Positions 20,096 to 28,345 of a stretch of DNA of 64,000 bases are shown here, one piece after another. A program made the translations under genes and the position numbers. The DNA lies in assembly GCF_004342985.1 (NCBI RefSeq), contig NZ_SMBO01000001.1, forward strand, positions 930,001-994,000, given 5' to 3'. Each line of letters begins with the position of its first letter. The stretch's first letter is position 1. The notes under the pieces are model-generated. The model ran no database searches, had not been told where the DNA came from, and worked only from the letters and a program-made list of their open reading frames with translations. Origin of the DNA: Novosphingobium sp. PhB57. GTDB lineage: Bacteria > Pseudomonadota > Alphaproteobacteria > Sphingomonadales > Sphingomonadaceae.

Positions 20096-21502
20096 TCAGT
20101 CGCCGGTCAGGATGCGATCGACCAGTTCCTTCACCGTCGGCGTGAAGCCGTTGGAATAGAACGGGTCCTGCTTGAACTTGTAGGCGGCATGGCCGGCAAA
20201 CATCAGGTTTTCGTCGATCGGGCCGCCGTGAGCGATGTCCTGGAGCGTCTTCTGGATGCAGAAGCTGCGCGGATCGGCGAGACGGCCGGTGGTGTAGTCG
20301 TCATGGTCCTTCCACGAGGAGAATCCGCAATGCGACAGGCAGCCCATGCAGTCGGCCTGGTCCTTGCGGATATCGTCGCGCTCGGCGGGATCGACGAAGA
20401 TGATCGTGTCATCCGGTGTGCGCAGGCCATCGGTGAAGCCCTGCGCCGACCACGAACGCGCACGGTCGAGATCCTTGGGCGCGACCCAGAAGTTCTTGCC
20501 CTTCACGCCGACGTCGAGACGCACGGTATGCTCGCCGGCCTCGACCTTCGAGTAAGGAATCTGGCGCTCCGAACGCGCCTCGAGATTACGCAGGAACGGG
20601 TTGCGTACCGCCGAGGAATAGAACCCGGTCGGCGAGAAACGGTGCAGCAGCACATCGCCCGGTTCGAGAGTGCGAAGGTGGTCCTTCCACGCCTGCGGGA
20701 TCGGGCTTTCGTGCGTCAGCAGTGGGCGCGTGCCGTACTGGAAGGCGATCGAGCCCAGTTCCGGATTGTCGATCCAGTTTTCCCAGTCGCGCAGGAACCA
20801 GACGCCGCCGGCCATGACGATCGGCACGGTGTCGGCAATGCCTTCCGCGCGCATGGTGTCGCGCAGCGCCTTGACGCGGGGATAGGGATCTTCCGGCTTG
20901 AGCGGATCTTCGGCGTTCGACAGGCCGTTATGGCCGCCGGCGAGCCAGGGATCCTCATAGACCACCGCGCCCAGCAGGTCGGGCACCTTGTGATAGGCGC
21001 GCTTCCACAGCGCGCGGAAAGCGCGGCCGGAGCTGACGATCGGCAGGTAGTTGACGTTGAAGCGCGCCGCGATCTCGGACAGCTTGTAAGGCATGCCCGC
21101 ACCGCAGGTCACGCCCGTGACCATGCCGCGGGTCTGCTCCAGAACGCCTTCGAGGATGGTCTGGGCGCCGCCCATTTCCCAAAGGACGTTGATGTTGATC
21201 GCGCCCTTGCCGCCGGAAATCTCGTAGGCACGGCGAACCTGCTCGACAGCGCCGTCGATGGCGTAGTCGATCAGTTCCTGGTGCCGCTCCTTGCGGGTAA
21301 GGGCGTTGTAGACTTGCGGGACGATCTTGCCCTCGGCATCATAGCTGTCGGCATTGACGGCGCTGACCGTACCGATGCCGCCGGCCGCCGCCCAGGCGCC
21401 CGAGCTCATGTGGTTGGTCGCGGCAACACCCTTGCCGCCCTCAACGAGCGGCCAGACTTCGCGTCCACCATAGACAATCGGCTTGAGACCCTTGAAACCC
21501 AT
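20096..21502 (-). CDS. Nitronate monooxygenase-like flavoprotein (NPD family)
   Basis: This 468-residue TIM-barrel flavoprotein resembles 2-nitropropane dioxygenase/nitronate monooxygenase proteins and related FMN oxidoreductases. Supporting stretches are MSSGAWAAAGGIGTVSAVN, VTGVTCGAGMPYKL and PIVMAGGVWFLRDW (FMN phosphate region), followed by GSIAFQYGTRPLLTHESP. It is longer than typical NPD proteins (about 320-350 residues). The C-terminal extension carries a Cys cluster (Cys385, Cys388, Cys392 in CMGCLSHC) and Cys415, which could bind metal or an Fe-S cluster. The ATG at 21502 fits the family start; an upstream in-frame start is less likely. Substrate unknown. Confidence 0.8.
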   Translation of the reverse strand: MGFKGLKPIVYGGREVWPLVEGGKGVAATNHMSSGAWAAAGGIGTVSAVNADSYDAEGKIVPQVYNALTRKERHQELIDYAIDGAVEQVRRAYEISGGKGAININVLWEMGGAQTILEGVLEQTRGMVTGVTCGAGMPYKLSEIAARFNVNYLPIVSSGRAFRALWKRAYHKVPDLLGAVVYEDPWLAGGHNGLSNAEDPLKPEDPYPRVKALRDTMRAEGIADTVPIVMAGGVWFLRDWENWIDNPELGSIAFQYGTRPLLTHESPIPQAWKDHLRTLEPGDVLLHRFSPTGFYSSAVRNPFLRNLEARSERQIPYSKVEAGEHTVRLDVGVKGKNFWVAPKDLDRARSWSAQGFTDGLRTPDDTIIFVDPAERDDIRKDQADCMGCLSHCGFSSWKDHDDYTTGRLADPRSFCIQKTLQDIAHGGPIDENLMFAGHAAYKFKQDPFYSNGFTPTVKELVDRILTGD

Positions 21503-21577
21503 TTTCTCTTTCGTCTTTCCCCCGGCGTGAGGCACGCCGGTTCAGCGGCCCTGTATACGCCCTGTGCTACTGACGCA

Positions 21578-22342
21578 CTACTTTTGCGTCATGGTGTTGC
21601 CGGATATCCGGCAAGGTACGATGTTTGCCGGCTCCGGACGCGGACCGGCGACCTCGAACTGTGCGTAGTAGCCCTGGAGCTCCGGCTTACGGACAAATTC
21701 CGTCAAACGAAAGCCCATGGACGCAAATTCGCAGAAAAGGAGTTGCGGCGGAATGCCGTGGCTGTCGCTGGCGCGATCGACGTCGACGACGACCACGCGG
21801 CCGCCCTCGCGCAGCGAAGGCCGCAAATGCCAGAGGAACGCGTAAGGCTCCGTCACTTCGTGGTACATGTGCACCAGGAAGACGCGATCGAAGCTGTTTT
21901 CCGGCAGTTTCGGATCGTCCGGCGTGCCGAGCTTGATGGAGACGTTCTCCAGCTCCTCGCGCATCACGCGGTTGCCCAGCCGCTCGTTCGCCGCGCGGTC
22001 GATATCCTCGGCCAGCACACGGCCCTTGGTGCCGACGCGCTGGGCCAGGCGAACCGTGTAGTAGCCTTCACCCGCGCCGAGATCGGCTACGCTCATGCCC
22101 GGCTCGATCCTAGCCAGGTCCATGACGACTTGCGCCTCGTTCAGGCTGTCGCGCTGGACTTCGGTGCCGACGGCACCGTCGGGCGTCCTGGAAACCGGGC
22201 GGTCCGCCACCGGAAAGGCGCGCGCGCTTTCGGCCCGCGATTCGTCGACCGGCTCGCGGTGGCACCCCCCCAGAACCAGGCCGAGCGCGAGCGTCGACAC
22301 CGCCAGGGCGGAGCGGCAGGAAAGGGGGAAGGACAAGCGCAT
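21578..22342 (-). CDS. Class I SAM-dependent methyltransferase with a lipoprotein signal
   Basis: This 254-residue protein has a signal peptide with lipobox LGGC (Cys at about residue 27). The mature part contains the methyltransferase motif I VADLGAGEGYYTVRLAQRVG, acidic motif II (AEDID), and FDRVFLVHMYHEVTEPYAFLWHLRPSLREGGRVVVVDVD. Similar predicted exported methyltransferases are common in proteobacteria. SAM is cytosolic, so either the N-terminus anchors the protein without export or the fold has another role. The gene is downstream of prfB on the same strand (74-bp gap). Confidence 0.82.
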   Translation of the reverse strand: MRLSFPLSCRSALAVSTLALGLVLGGCHREPVDESRAESARAFPVADRPVSRTPDGAVGTEVQRDSLNEAQVVMDLARIEPGMSVADLGAGEGYYTVRLAQRVGTKGRVLAEDIDRAANERLGNRVMREELENVSIKLGTPDDPKLPENSFDRVFLVHMYHEVTEPYAFLWHLRPSLREGGRVVVVDVDRASDSHGIPPQLLFCEFASMGFRLTEFVRKPELQGYYAQFEVAGPRPEPANIVPCRISGNTMTQK

Positions 22343-22416
22343 GCGGCCCTTTAGCGGTTCGCCCCGCGCTTGGCAAAATCGCTGCCGAAGCGCGGGTTCG
22401 AATTCCGCTACCGATC

Positions 22417-23544
22417 TCAGTCGACGTCTTCCACTTCGACCTTCTCACCCGTCACGCGCTGCGAAAGCGCGGCGGCCATGAAGGGGTCGAGCGCGCCGTC
22501 AAGCACGTCACCGGGTGCCGTCGAGACGACGCCGGTGCGCAGGTCCTTCACCTGCTGGTAGGGCTGTAGAACGTAGGACCGGATCTGGTGGCCCCAGCCG
22601 ATGTCGCTCTTGCTGGCGTGTTCGGCACTGGCCGCTTCCTCACGCTTGCGCATCTCTTCCTCGAACAGACGCGCCTTCAGCATGCCCATCGCGATTTCGC
22701 GGTTCTTGTGCTGCGAACGGTCGATCTGGCTGGCGACGACGATGCCGGACGGACCGTGCGTGATGCGCACTGCCGAGTCCGTGGTGTTGACGTGCTGCCC
22801 GCCCGCACCCGAAGCGCGATAAGTATCGATCTTCAGGTCCGCCGGGTTGATGTCGATCTCGAAGCTGTCGTCGATCACCGGGTAGACCCAGACCGACGAG
22901 AAGCTGGTGTGGCGGCGCGCCGAACTGTCGTAAGGGCTGATGCGGACCAGGCGATGGACGCCGCTTTCGGTCTTGGCATAGCCATAGGCGTTCTCGCCCT
23001 TGATCAGCAGGGTGCAGCTCTTGATACCCGCGGCTTCGCCCGAGTGGTAGTCCACCAGTTCGACCTTGTAGCCGTGACGCTCCGCCCAGCGCGTGTACAT
23101 GCGCTGGAGCATTTCGGCCCAGTCCTGGCTTTCCGTCCCGCCGGCACCGGCATGGACTTCGAGATACGTGTCGTTGCTGTCGGCCTCGCCGGAAAGCAAC
23201 GCGGTCACCTTGTCCTGGTCGGCGCGTTCGGCAAGAGCGGCGAGCGTGGCGATACCTTCGTTGATGGTATCCTCGTCGTCCTCCATCTCGCCCAGTTCGA
23301 CGAACTCGATGGCGTCCTGCATTTCGCGGCCAATATCGTTCACGGCACCGATCGCAGCCTCAAGACGGCGACGCTCCTTCATCACCGCTTCGGCTTCCTT
23401 GGGCTTGTCCCAAAGCGTGGGGTCTTCGACACGCGCGTTCAGCTCGTCGAACCGGCGCAGGGCGCGGTCCCAATCGAGGAACTTGCGGACCAGCGCGAGG
23501 GCCTTCTCGATACGCGCAATGTGGGCCTGCCCTTCGGCACGCAT
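22417..23544 (-). CDS. prfB: Peptide chain release factor 2
   Basis: RF2 reads UGA and UAA stop codons. The catalytic GGQ loop (SGAGGQHVNTTDSAVRITH) and the codon-recognition region are present, along with HAGAGGTESQDWAEML. The protein (375 residues) is encoded in one uninterrupted frame from ATG 23544. The programmed +1 frameshift at codon 25-26 found in many bacteria is absent, so autoregulation by frameshifting does not apply here. A GGGAG ribosome site precedes the ATG. Confidence 0.96.
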   Translation of the reverse strand: MRAEGQAHIARIEKALALVRKFLDWDRALRRFDELNARVEDPTLWDKPKEAEAVMKERRRLEAAIGAVNDIGREMQDAIEFVELGEMEDDEDTINEGIATLAALAERADQDKVTALLSGEADSNDTYLEVHAGAGGTESQDWAEMLQRMYTRWAERHGYKVELVDYHSGEAAGIKSCTLLIKGENAYGYAKTESGVHRLVRISPYDSSARRHTSFSSVWVYPVIDDSFEIDINPADLKIDTYRASGAGGQHVNTTDSAVRITHGPSGIVVASQIDRSQHKNREIAMGMLKARLFEEEMRKREEAASAEHASKSDIGWGHQIRSYVLQPYQQVKDLRTGVVSTAPGDVLDGALDPFMAAALSQRVTGEKVEVEDVD

Positions 23545-23733
23545 GACTTGAAACTCCCAAGAAGCGACAGCGCGCGCATAGCGCAGCGACGGCATATGTA
23601 AAGCGCGCGAGCAAAGTGGCGCGCGGAAACGGCGCTCTTACCCGCCTATGGGGGTGCTGTTCAAGGCTGGAGTGCGGTTGTTCACCCGGTGGAGGTCCCA
23701 GGCCGCCTCAGCCCGCTGCAATCAGCGCGGCCC

Positions 23734-24276
23734 TCAGCCCTTGAGCTTCTTCACGGCCTCAAGGGTGAGCTTCACATGGTCGCGGTAGTCGAGTTCCGAA
23801 TGAACCATGACGATGCGCCCGTCCTGCGCGATCACATAGCTGGTGCGGTCGGTCATGCCGGCCGGCACGCCTTCGCGCTTCATCGCTACATCGTAGGCCT
23901 TGGTGATCGCCGGCGTGGCCACGGCGACGGCGAACTTGTCCCGGCAGGCTTCGGTCGAGAACTTCTGCAGCGTGGGCAGGTCATCGGCCGACATGCCTAC
24001 CACGGTGGCGCCCAACTTGGCGAAATCGGGGGTCGCATCGGCGAACGCATGGGCTTCCAGCGTGCAACCCTGCGTGAAGGCCTTGGGATAGAAGTAGAGC
24101 ACGACCGGCCCCTTCTTCAACGCCGCCTTGAGGTCGAAGGCCATGACCTTGCCGCCCTTTGCGCCCTGCGTCGAGAACGCGGGAGCCTTGGCTCCGACGG
24201 GCAATGCGGCCTGAGCGGCACCGGCGGAAACAGCGAGGGCGAGAGCCGCGATGGCGGCGGGCAGGATCTTGCGCAT
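23734..24276 (-). CDS. Periplasmic peroxiredoxin (AhpC/TSA, BCP-like)
   Basis: This 180-residue thioredoxin-fold peroxidase has an N-terminal signal peptide (cleavage near AQA-ALP), so it likely detoxifies peroxides in the periplasm. The peroxidatic site is VVLYFYPKAFTQGCTLEA, with the Cys preceded by Gly as in BCP/PrxQ proteins. A second Cys in STEACRDKF may be the resolving residue. The ATG at 24276 was chosen over a TTG three codons earlier. It lies 75 bp downstream of the lipoyl-domain gene on the same strand. Confidence 0.9.
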   Translation of the reverse strand: MRKILPAAIAALALAVSAGAAQAALPVGAKAPAFSTQGAKGGKVMAFDLKAALKKGPVVLYFYPKAFTQGCTLEAHAFADATPDFAKLGATVVGMSADDLPTLQKFSTEACRDKFAVAVATPAITKAYDVAMKREGVPAGMTDRTSYVIAQDGRIVMVHSELDYRDHVKLTLEAVKKLKG

Positions 24277-24351
24277 GGCGGGCAATCTGAACTTCGGAAA
24301 GGGACCTGTCCAGTCCCTTCCCGGCCCCGATCGCGCCTCCGTTCCTGCCGC

Positions 24352-24582
24352 TTATTCGATGTAGCCGAGCACCGTGCCAACCTCATAGGTCTCACCCACC
24401 GCTGCGACGATCCGCAGGGTGCCCGAGGCGGGCGCCTCCACCTCATTGGTGGACTTGTCAGCTTCCAGCGAGAACAGCGGCTCGCCTTCGGTCACGGCGG
24501 CGCCATCGCCGACCAGCCATTCGGCAACCTGGCCTTCTTGCATCGAGAAACCGATCTTCGGGAGCAGGATTTCAACGGCCAT
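24352..24582 (-). CDS. Free-standing lipoyl (biotin/lipoyl attachment) domain protein
   Basis: The whole 76-residue protein is one lipoyl-type domain: LLPKIGFSMQEGQVAEWLV, then LEADKSTNEVEAPASG with the attachment Lys43. The DK context is that of lipoyl rather than biotin domains (which have MKM). No dehydrogenase or acyltransferase is fused to it. It lies 134 bp downstream of the LuxC-like gene on the same strand, suggesting it is a swinging-arm partner of the LuxC/LuxE-like pair or of an enzyme encoded elsewhere. The attached group is predicted from the motif only. Confidence 0.88.
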   Translation of the reverse strand: MAVEILLPKIGFSMQEGQVAEWLVGDGAAVTEGEPLFSLEADKSTNEVEAPASGTLRIVAAVGETYEVGTVLGYIE

Positions 24583-24716
24583 GGTACTTCCAGTCCTCCA
24601 GGATTTCGCGTGCCCGAGGCCCCTGCCCCATCACGGCGATTTGCCATTCTGACTAGCGCAAGGCGCGGGGCAGGCAAGCCGCCCACCCCGCTATCCGCGC
24701 CGGCGATATGAGAGCC

Positions 24717-26135
24717 TCAATCTGGCTTGCCATCCTCATGCGCCATCCAGTGGACGAAGCGGTGAAGCGGATACATCGCATCGTGCGGATTGCCGATCGT
24801 CGAAGGCCCCGCCTCGCCCAGGTGGACCACGCGCTGCGCACCGCCGGCGGCCAGCCGGTCGCGGTAATCGGCCATGCGGTCGAAGGGATAGAAGCCCACC
24901 GTCTGCGTGGCGACATTGATCCACTTCACCGCTTCATCAAGGCTGTCCACCCGCACGACGTTGGCGGTCTTGTTGATCGGATGGAAGTCGACCGGCTCTT
25001 CGGAGCGGATGACAAGACCCTTGCCGTCGGTCCGGCCCCAGACGCCGTATTCGTCGTCCATCAAGGTCATCGTATCCACCGCCTCGCGCATGTCGCGGTC
25101 GAGCGGGCGCACGTCGCCGCTTTCCGCTGCGCGGCGGGCGATGTGGTGGTGGAGGCGCTCGCAGAAGCGGTCCACTTCCTCCTCGCTGCCCTCCACGAAC
25201 TGGAAGCGGCTGGCGACGCAGGCCTCCTGGTTCAGCGTCATGACGTCAGTGGAGCAAAGGTCCGCCACGCGGTCCACCGTTGCTTCGTCCACCAGCCCCT
25301 CGCGCCCGACCATCGAGATCGAGGTCTTGGGATCGAAGGAAACGAGTTGAAAACCAGGCCCCAAATACTTGATAACATTGTTTATTGCATCGCCCCCGCC
25401 CCAGGCGACAATCTTGTCGAAATACTGCGGACGATAGAGCACGCGCTCGGTCGCATCGTCACCGCCGCGCCAGTAGACCGCCGACATGGAACGGACGATG
25501 GGATGGTTCGCATCGATATCCGCCATGGTCCGCAGGATCGCGACCATGGTGAAGGGATCGGCGCTGCTCATCTTGAACAAGTTCACGCCCTTCACCATCG
25601 ATCCCTGCGCCACCGACTTCACCGCCACGCCCGGCGAATTACCCGGCAGCACGTGGATCAGACGGGGCGCGAAGGCGCGTACGAAGCTTTTGCGGCCGGT
25701 GAAGTCCTGCTTCGGCACCCACTCATCGAGCGCGCGCGGATCGGGGAAGTTCTGCTCCACCTCCGCCATCAGCACGCGCTTGTCGAGATAGGCTGCGGCA
25801 TGGCGCGCGGTGTTCTCGACCACGGCACGCGGCAGGATGTGCGTGCGGCACATCCGTTCGATGCATTCCTGCATGTGGTCGTTGTCAGGAGCGATGAGGC
25901 GCTGGCCGGTCTCGACAAGGAAGTCGATGATTTCGGCCAGCGGCACGTTCAGCAGCGGCGGCACCTCAGTGCGCGGCGGCACCGCGCGGTCGAAAGGTAT
26001 CCTGGGCGTCGCGAAAGTCACGCCGAGGTCACGCGACGTCTGGACTACATCGGTGCCGTGCAGTACCTCACCACGCAGGAAGAACGGAGCCGAAACGAGT
26101 TCTTCGTTTTCAGCAACTTGCGTTACGGAGTTCAT
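24717..26135 (-). CDS. LuxC-like acyl reductase (aldehyde-forming)
   Basis: This 472-residue protein matches the LuxC family of NAD(P)H-dependent acyl reductases, which reduce an activated acyl group to an aldehyde through a Cys thioester. The predicted catalytic Cys306 lies in MTLNQEACVASRF, equivalent to the family motif E-x-C. Other family stretches are HVLPGNSPGVAVKS and IVAWGGGDAINNVIKYLGPG. The ATG overlaps the stop of the LuxE-like gene by 4 bp (ATGA), showing tight coupling. No luciferase genes are in the window, so the product aldehyde probably serves metabolism. The substrate is unknown. Confidence 0.88.
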   Translation of the reverse strand: MNSVTQVAENEELVSAPFFLRGEVLHGTDVVQTSRDLGVTFATPRIPFDRAVPPRTEVPPLLNVPLAEIIDFLVETGQRLIAPDNDHMQECIERMCRTHILPRAVVENTARHAAAYLDKRVLMAEVEQNFPDPRALDEWVPKQDFTGRKSFVRAFAPRLIHVLPGNSPGVAVKSVAQGSMVKGVNLFKMSSADPFTMVAILRTMADIDANHPIVRSMSAVYWRGGDDATERVLYRPQYFDKIVAWGGGDAINNVIKYLGPGFQLVSFDPKTSISMVGREGLVDEATVDRVADLCSTDVMTLNQEACVASRFQFVEGSEEEVDRFCERLHHHIARRAAESGDVRPLDRDMREAVDTMTLMDDEYGVWGRTDGKGLVIRSEEPVDFHPINKTANVVRVDSLDEAVKWINVATQTVGFYPFDRMADYRDRLAAGGAQRVVHLGEAGPSTIGNPHDAMYPLHRFVHWMAHEDGKPD

Positions 26136-27493
26136 GCTACACCTCGCACATAGGCGTCGACCGTGCCCGCGCAGCCGATCTTGTCGTCCCCTTCCAGATC
26201 CGCGTAGCGAACGATGTTGTCGCGGATCGAAGGACCGTGGTTGCCGCACTTGCAGGGGCCATGGTCGAGCGAGATCCGGTCACCCGTGATCACTCCGCCC
26301 CAGCGCCCGTCGAGCGAAAGATCGAAGAACGCGGCGCGACCTTCCATTTCACCTGAAGTGTGGTCGAGGGCCCCCTCGACAAGAGCATCGCCCGACTTGT
26401 CGAGCAGCACCGGAACGATCCACGGCGGCACGTGATAGCGCCCGCCCTCGCGACACTTCGGCATGCCGGAATTCAGTTCCTGCATCGAGTAGTTCTGGAA
26501 GTGGCGATCCTCAGGAATATTGAAGGTATCGAACACATACTCCTGATAATCATCGGGAAGTTGTGCGCGCTTCAGCCCGCCACCGACATAGATCGAATTG
26601 TCCGGATGGAAGTCTGCACGGCCATAGCCCGCATCACGCACCGCCTTGGCGACCTGCCAGAGGCCGCTCCACAAGCCCGAAAGCTGCAGCTTGCGATGGC
26701 GATTCTCGATGATGAACTGCGCCGTCGCCGGGATGGCATCGGCCACCGCCTTGGCGCGCGCGGCGGAAGTTTCCTCGAAAGCGGCAATCTCATCCGGACG
26801 GGCAGTGCCATCGGCGATCTTCTTGCGCATCACCACCATCGAGGTCAGCGATCCCACGGTGATCGGCGGCACCGGATAGTGCCAGCGGGGCGCCGCGGGA
26901 TCGGCAAATGCCTCATACTGCGCCTGGGCGATCGTCGCATTCTTGGGCACGGTCGCCACCGGCGCACAGCCGACGATCACGCGGTCCTGCGCCGGAACCA
27001 CGCCCGACCCCCACGCAAAGACGTTGACCGTGTCGATCTTCGACCAGTCCATGTCCTTCTGCGAGGCGATCAGCATGGCCGACTTGCCGGTGGTGCCGCT
27101 GGAGCAGGAGATGAAATAGCCAAGCGCCGCCAGCCGCTCGATCCAGTCGTCGATGCCCTCGACATCTTCGAGGTCCAGCCCCTCGATCGGATAAGGCGAG
27201 ATCGTGCCGAGCCACTTGGTCAGCCGGTCCCAGCGCTCCTCCATCAGAAAGCTCTCGGGGTACGACTTGTAGGCGGTGTGCGGGAACAGCAGCGGCACCA
27301 TGTCCGCCACGGACCCAATCTTATCGATCCCGGCATCGCGGGCACGCAGAGCCAACAGCTTGATGCGATCCTTCCGCTCCTGGAAGCGCTCGTCGAGCGC
27401 AGCAACCTGCGTTGCGCGCAGTTCCTCGGCACTGAAACTGAAACGCTGCGGATCGGCGACCAGCGCCATGAGCCTGTCGACGGCTTCACCCAT
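26132..27493 (-). CDS. LuxE-like acyl-protein synthetase (adenylate-forming)
   Basis: This 453-residue protein resembles LuxE/acyl-protein synthetases, which adenylate a carboxylic acid and pass the acyl group to LuxC. The phosphate-binding loop is SSGTTGKSAM (residues 131-140), and LDHGPCKCGNHGPS near the C-terminus resembles the PaaK/LuxE C-terminal region. The start ATG at 27493 has GGGAGAG five bases upstream; a longer open frame extends into the divergent TetR gene and is not credible. The gene is first in a LuxE-LuxC-lipoyl cluster, divergent from a TetR regulator with a palindrome between them. Confidence 0.87.
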   Translation of the reverse strand: MGEAVDRLMALVADPQRFSFSAEELRATQVAALDERFQERKDRIKLLALRARDAGIDKIGSVADMVPLLFPHTAYKSYPESFLMEERWDRLTKWLGTISPYPIEGLDLEDVEGIDDWIERLAALGYFISCSSGTTGKSAMLIASQKDMDWSKIDTVNVFAWGSGVVPAQDRVIVGCAPVATVPKNATIAQAQYEAFADPAAPRWHYPVPPITVGSLTSMVVMRKKIADGTARPDEIAAFEETSAARAKAVADAIPATAQFIIENRHRKLQLSGLWSGLWQVAKAVRDAGYGRADFHPDNSIYVGGGLKRAQLPDDYQEYVFDTFNIPEDRHFQNYSMQELNSGMPKCREGGRYHVPPWIVPVLLDKSGDALVEGALDHTSGEMEGRAAFFDLSLDGRWGGVITGDRISLDHGPCKCGNHGPSIRDNIVRYADLEGDDKIGCAGTVDAYVRGVA

Positions 27494-27553
27494 TCGTTCT
27501 CTCCCGGATCGCCGTGCGCTCCGCCTCCAGTGGACAGATCCGCACGACTCGAT

Positions 27554-27578
27554 TAATGACAACTCATGCGTATCATTA
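27554..27578. promoter_or_regulatory. Probable TetR-type operator
   Basis: An inverted repeat TAATGA (27554-27559) / TCATTA (27573-27578), extending to AATGACA against TATCATT, lies between the divergent luxE-like and tetR-like genes, in the most AT-rich part of the gap. Its size and position fit autoregulation and control of the LuxE-LuxC cluster by the TetR protein. Confidence 0.6.
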
Positions 27579-27625
27579 TTCACGATCCTCTTGGCAGCGC
27601 AAGCGCGATCGGCTCGAATGGCCAG

Positions 27626-28303
27626 ATGCCCGAGACGATCCAACCCAAGCGTATCGCTGCCACCGACGCCCCGCCCTCGCCCGTCCGCGCCGGTCGGCCC
27701 ACCCGCGAACAGGCCCAGGCGCGTCATGCGCAGCTGCTCGACTGCGCCTTCGACCATTTTCTCGACAAAGGGTTCGAGCCGACGACAATCGAGGCACTGG
27801 CCGCCGAAGTCAGCATGACGAAACGCACCGTCTATGCCCGCTATCCGGACAAGGCCTCCCTGTTCCGCGCCGCCATCCAGCGGGGGACCGAACGCCGCGC
27901 CGCCAGTGCCGAAACCATCGCGGCGACCCGCGCAGACACCCTGGAAGAGACGCTCGTGGGCATCGCCATGCTGCGCATCCAGCTCGCAGGGTCGCCGGAG
28001 GGCGTGAAACTCCAGCGCCTCATCAACACCGAGGCCTACCGCTTTCCGGACATCTTCCAGACCTATTACGAGATCGCCGCCCTCCCCACCGTGCGGTTTC
28101 TAGCGGATATCCTGGACGAAGAGACCCGCGCGGGACGCCTGGCCATCGAGGACGCGATGCTTTCGTCCACGGTGTTCATGAGCATGGTGGTCAGCGCCCC
28201 CGTACGTTTCCTGATTTCGGGGAACGAGCTTCCGGCGCAGGATGTGGACCGAAGGGTTCGCTTCGCCGTGAGGCTGTTCCTCAAGGGCGCTCTCCCACGC
28301 TGA
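27626..28303 (+). CDS. TetR family transcriptional regulator
   Basis: The N-terminal HTH is clear: ARHAQLLDCAFDHFLDKGFEPTTIEALAAEVSMTKRTVYARYPDKASLFRAAI, with a C-terminal ligand-binding domain. The ATG at 27626 gives 225 residues; an in-frame ATG at 27566 would add 20 residues but lies inside the palindrome proposed as operator, so the shorter form is favoured. It is divergent from the LuxE-LuxC cluster and is followed after 42 bp by an SDR gene. The inducer may be the acid or aldehyde handled by the cluster (inference). Confidence 0.9.
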   Translation: MPETIQPKRIAATDAPPSPVRAGRPTREQAQARHAQLLDCAFDHFLDKGFEPTTIEALAAEVSMTKRTVYARYPDKASLFRAAIQRGTERRAASAETIAATRADTLEETLVGIAMLRIQLAGSPEGVKLQRLINTEAYRFPDIFQTYYEIAALPTVRFLADILDEETRAGRLAIEDAMLSSTVFMSMVVSAPVRFLISGNELPAQDVDRRVRFAVRLFLKGALPR

Positions 28304-28345
28304 GAGCGCCGCGCCGAACCGGATTTCATCAGGGAGAACAGAACG

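Noticed and set aside
23470..23544. Programmed +1 frameshift in prfB
   Set aside because: The prfB frame is uninterrupted from the ATG through the GGQ domain, with no internal stop or slippery site.
24352..27493. A bioluminescence (lux) operon
   Set aside because: No luxA/luxB luciferase or luxD-like gene lies nearby; only the acid-reduction part is represented.
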